In this document: positions 61,676 through 64,000 of the stretch, piece after piece
How positions within the stretch are numbered: position 1 is the stretch's first letter
Layout of the letters: every line of letters starts with the position of its first letter
NCBI GenBank assembly: GCA_002293535.1
Contig: DBDK01000005.1
Span: 4,727 to 68,726, forward strand
Length of the DNA: 64,000 nt
Direction: 5' to 3'
From: Alistipes sp. UBA934
GTDB taxonomy: Bacteria > Bacteroidota > Bacteroidia > Bacteroidales > Rikenellaceae
Position numbers and translations under genes: made by a program
Notes under the pieces: model-generated
What the model was told of the DNA's origin: nothing
Seen by the model: only the letters and a program-made list of their open reading frames with translations
Databases searched by the model: none

Positions 61676-63094
61676 TTACTCTACCACACAGCGCACCGGG
61701 AATCCTCCGGCACGCGCAATTTGCTCGATGGGAGTGGTCATTCTTAGGGTCACGTCGATATGATCTTTCCTGAATGCGAACGAATTGGTAGCGTCCGAAT
61801 ACCAGTAAAACCCTACAGGTGAGCCGCTTCCGTTATCATCATTCACGACGTTAGTGTAGTTGCGCGCTGACGTTGCGAGACTGGGAGAGAAGCTGCGACG
61901 ACCCGCCGCAGGAAAGAAAATTTCCTGACCATCAATCAAAAATGTCCAACCGTAGTTGTATTCGCCCACGATGTTAAAGTCTGCCGGATCGGTTGTGAAA
62001 TGCGGGTTTGTGGCAAGAGGCAGGAAAACATCACGTGGCGCGACCCTCCAGCCTGCCGGACAGGGGTCATAGAGGGTTTTCGGAGTCGTATTAGCATCGC
62101 CTGGGCTCGAATCCCAAAGATCGCCATCATAAAGTGAAAGCCAATGGTATGGGGGTTCGGCTCCGGCGATAAACGTATTCGGGTGAGCTACAGCATATTC
62201 TATCGAGCCTATCTCCGCCGATGATACGGCAAAAGCGTGAGTCACAGAATTGCCCGAAGCGTCATATAGCATCTGTCCGGTAGTCGAATCCCACGCGTCG
62301 GGGCCGATGAACGGATCCTTGCGACCCCACTGAAAATAGAGTCCGTAAGATTTCCAAGCTTCTTCGGCAGAGACGTTGGAATTTGCAAATGCGCCCAAGT
62401 TGCGACTCATAACCTGCTGACCCGCAAGTACATCAGGCTCGGCAGCAGGATCGAAATCTGTTGCCCAAATATGCCAACTCCATAAAACATTCTTCTCGCT
62501 GTCGGTCACGGCGATGACGGCATTGGTCTCCTGAAGCGTATCTCCTTCAGCCGTCGCGAAATATATGTAGCCATTCTCGTACGAGACGTTGGTGATGCCG
62601 GTTTTCGATGTGCTCCAAACGCGGGTTGCACCAGCTGCATTTGTCAGAGTCTCAACCGTTTCATTGCCTCGCCGACGTGCGTTGAACTTATAGCGCACCC
62701 CAGGTTCGGAGACGATAAAACTATTTGCCGGTCGGGTGATCTCCTCGGCTATTCTCACGGCAACTTTGATCGGGCGTGTGATGGTTATGTTTTTCGTGGA
62801 GACGGCCACGAGCTTTACCTCGCCCGAAAGTTCCGCCTCGGAATTCGAAGGAGATGGTGAAGTAATTGTGTACCAGCCATTTTGGCGGGTCACACTCCAG
62901 CCTTTGGGAAAAGTCACGTCACCAAAAGAGGCAATATTCTTGACGGTATAGTGCACTTCTTTGGTTTGGCCATACTCGAAATCGAGCGACGTGTCGCCTA
63001 TGATGGCGAGGGCACCGACCGACTCGTCATCTTTATTGCACGCGGCGAATGTGAAAAAAAGCGCCACAAGAAAAATTTTCGCTATTTTTGTCAT
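61676..63094 (-). CDS. FISUMP-domain surface lipoprotein
   Basis: A 472-residue lipoprotein (ATG at 63094; another at 63103) with lipobox FFTFAACNKDDE. The acidic residues right after the Cys (KDDE) resemble the lipoprotein export signal that sends Bacteroidota lipoproteins to the cell surface. Residues 25-130 look like a BACON/Ig domain. Residues ~230-470 match the Fibrobacter-major-paralogue (FISUMP) domain: VMSRNLGAFANSN, GLYFQWGRKDPF, YDPCPAGWRVAPRDVF, FFPAAGRRSF and GGFPVRCV. The role is unknown, perhaps glycan binding or a fimbria tip. Confidence 0.82.
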   Translation of the reverse strand: MTKIAKIFLVALFFTFAACNKDDESVGALAIIGDTSLDFEYGQTKEVHYTVKNIASFGDVTFPKGWSVTRQNGWYTITSPSPSNSEAELSGEVKLVAVSTKNITITRPIKVAVRIAEEITRPANSFIVSEPGVRYKFNARRRGNETVETLTNAAGATRVWSTSKTGITNVSYENGYIYFATAEGDTLQETNAVIAVTDSEKNVLWSWHIWATDFDPAAEPDVLAGQQVMSRNLGAFANSNVSAEEAWKSYGLYFQWGRKDPFIGPDAWDSTTGQMLYDASGNSVTHAFAVSSAEIGSIEYAVAHPNTFIAGAEPPYHWLSLYDGDLWDSSPGDANTTPKTLYDPCPAGWRVAPRDVFLPLATNPHFTTDPADFNIVGEYNYGWTFLIDGQEIFFPAAGRRSFSPSLATSARNYTNVVNDDNGSGSPVGFYWYSDATNSFAFRKDHIDVTLRMTTPIEQIARAGGFPVRCVVE

Positions 63095-63115
63095 AACTGG
63101 CATAATTGTTGGGCA

Positions 63116-63123
63116 CAAAAATA
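63116..63123 (-). promoter_or_regulatory. -7 box TATTTTTG of the FISUMP lipoprotein gene
   Basis: An exact TAnnTTTG match on the minus strand, 12 nt before the ATG at 63103 and 21 nt before that at 63094. Confidence 0.5.
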
Positions 63124-63152
63124 CTAAAATTTTAACTAAAAATCCCGCGAAA

Positions 63153-63899
63153 ATGGCAAAAATTCAAAAAGGCTCGAAACAAGCCGATCCGAAATTTCAC
63201 ATCGTTATTCAGAACGACGGTCCCCTGATGGTTTATGGCAAACCTGCTCTGGTTCAGAAATTTATCGTCCCTAATGAGCGTGGTGAAATGTGGTGGTTGC
63301 AGGACGGTCTTTCTTTTGAGATGAAGACCGAACCCGTGGCGCTCTGTCGTTGCGGCGAATCGAAAAAGAAACCCTATTGCGACAGCGCCCACCTTCACGC
63401 TGACTGGGATCCGAGGCTAACTGCCTCAGAAAGTGGGCTTTTAGAAGGTGCAGAGGTATATGATGGGCCTGAATTGTCGCTGACGGATAATCAAAAATTT
63501 TGTGCCTTTGCGCGTTTTTGCGACGCCGGCCTCAGGGTGTGGAACGAAGTAGGCGAAAGTGATAATCCGGCCCACAAAGATATGACCATCCGTGAGGCAA
63601 ATCACTGTATAGCAGGACGTTTGTCAGCTTGGGAGAACTCCACCGGCGAGCCACACGAGCCCGAATTAGAACCCGAATTGGGTTTAGTTGAAGACCACAA
63701 GATCCACGCTTCGGCGGGTTTGTTCGTCAGCGGCGGCATTCCATTTGCGCGTCAGGATGGCTTTACGTATGAGATTCGTAACCGCGTAAGTCTCTGTCGC
63801 TGTGGACAATCCTCCAACAAACCCTACTGTGACGGTACCCACGCATCATTCCGCTGGAACGACGGATTGGGTGGTGCTCCAACTGGCAAAAAATGGTAG
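63153..63899 (+). CDS. Double CDGSH iron-sulfur protein
   Basis: A 248-residue protein with two CDGSH-type [2Fe-2S] motifs: CRCGESKKKPYCDSAH near residue 70 and CRCGQSSNKPYCDGTH near residue 225. Between them lies a divergent Fe-S domain of the Fer4_19 type with Cys and His in FCAFARFCDAGLRVWNE and HCIAGRLSAWE, then EPELEPELGLVED. It is cytosolic with no signal peptide, and probably an electron-transfer or cluster-handling protein. ATG at 63153 gives a compact start; the longer frame is antisense to the lipoprotein gene. Confidence 0.9.
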   Translation: MAKIQKGSKQADPKFHIVIQNDGPLMVYGKPALVQKFIVPNERGEMWWLQDGLSFEMKTEPVALCRCGESKKKPYCDSAHLHADWDPRLTASESGLLEGAEVYDGPELSLTDNQKFCAFARFCDAGLRVWNEVGESDNPAHKDMTIREANHCIAGRLSAWENSTGEPHEPELEPELGLVEDHKIHASAGLFVSGGIPFARQDGFTYEIRNRVSLCRCGQSSNKPYCDGTHASFRWNDGLGGAPTGKKW

Positions 63900-63934
63900 G
63901 TGACAACGCCACGGCGATTTATTCAGGGCGCGGA

Positions 63935-63956
63935 GCGAAAGTTTCGCGCTTTTTTT
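63935..63956 (+). terminator. Short hairpin with T-run after the CDGSH gene
   Basis: GCGAAA-G-TTTCGC is followed by GC and TTTTTTT, 35 nt after the stop. The stem is short, so termination strength is uncertain. Confidence 0.5.
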
Positions 63957-63957
63957 G

Positions 63958-63965
63958 TACCTTTG
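63958..63965 (+). promoter_or_regulatory. -7 box TACCTTTG of tRNA-Leu
   Basis: An exact TAnnTTTG match, 15 nt before the tRNA start. The T-run just upstream overlaps the previous terminator. Confidence 0.6.
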
Positions 63966-63980
63966 ACTCGGCAAAAAGGC

Positions 63981-64000
63981 GCCCGGATGGTGGAATCGGT
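63981..64000 (+). tRNA. tRNA-Leu, 5' end only
   Basis: The last 20 bases, GCCCGGATGGTGGAATCGGT, match the acceptor and D-arm start of bacterial tRNA-Leu (long D-loop, GGTGGAAT). The rest, including the anticodon, is beyond the window. Confidence 0.75.

Overview
The window looks like a chromosomal segment of an uncultured or little-studied member of Bacteroidales (phylum Bacteroidota), at roughly 50% GC. The support is consistent. Promoters carry the Bacteroidota -7 box TAnnTTTG. There are type V (Mfa/FimA-type) fimbrillin lipoproteins, TamL-type outer membrane assembly, a FISUMP-domain lipoprotein, and DUF4252, DUF1573 and GIN-domain proteins. LysRS has a C-terminal extension. The family cannot be fixed from this sequence; the futalosine menaquinone genes argue against a typical Bacteroides.

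Layout: (1) 1-13281, minus strand: most of an extracellular contractile injection system (eCIS, the phage-tail-like PVC/Afp/MAC class, resembling the Bacteroidales 'BIS' loci). In transcription order it encodes a DUF4255 tail-terminator protein, an unknown protein, the sheath, two tube proteins, a LysM adaptor, a VgrG-like spike, a gp25 baseplate protein, a large baseplate protein, two further structural proteins and the AAA+ ATPase. It continues off the left edge. A membrane-anchored AraC-type regulator sits just upstream. (2) 13974-21389, minus: a glycan operon with a three-module pectate-lyase-like/beta-propeller/GH18 protein, a ThuA-like protein and a GH20 hexosaminidase, closed by a perfect hairpin terminator. 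(3) 21456-26384, minus: a type V fimbria operon (Mfa1-like shaft, Mfa2-like anchor, 800-residue tip-like lipoprotein).

(4) 26497-39305: a radical-SAM/DUF4130 DNA-metabolism pair, an ECF sigma/membrane partner/DUF4252 cassette, a nitrilase-family amidase divergent from thrB-thrC, an nfnAB-DUF1573 operon, tRNA-Asn, an AsmA-like protein, an AI-2E family permease and cysK. (5) 39347-45797: a RelA/SpoT homologue with a degenerate hydrolase site, mqnB and mqnD, RNase P RNA, rpmH, rsmG, an ECF sigma factor and a glycosyltransferase. (6) 45924-52653: a tightly overlapped plus-strand operon tgt-lptG-lysS-lpxI-lpxB-tpiA. Its lpxI-lpxB pair looks alphaproteobacterial. (7) 52673-64000: lpdA-rpiB-hydrolase, tamL, a HAD phosphatase, a GIN lipoprotein, a short ribF, guaB, a thioesterase, a FISUMP lipoprotein, a double CDGSH protein and the start of a tRNA-Leu.

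The most interesting points are the eCIS locus, the apparently transferred lpxI-lpxB pair, a recurring promoter layout in which the -7 box lies only 4-8 nt from the start codon (predicting leaderless mRNAs), an 11-G tract inside mqnD, the modular GH18 protein, the hydrolase-degenerate RSH and the monofunctional RibF. All functional calls come from motif recognition by eye; no database search was run.
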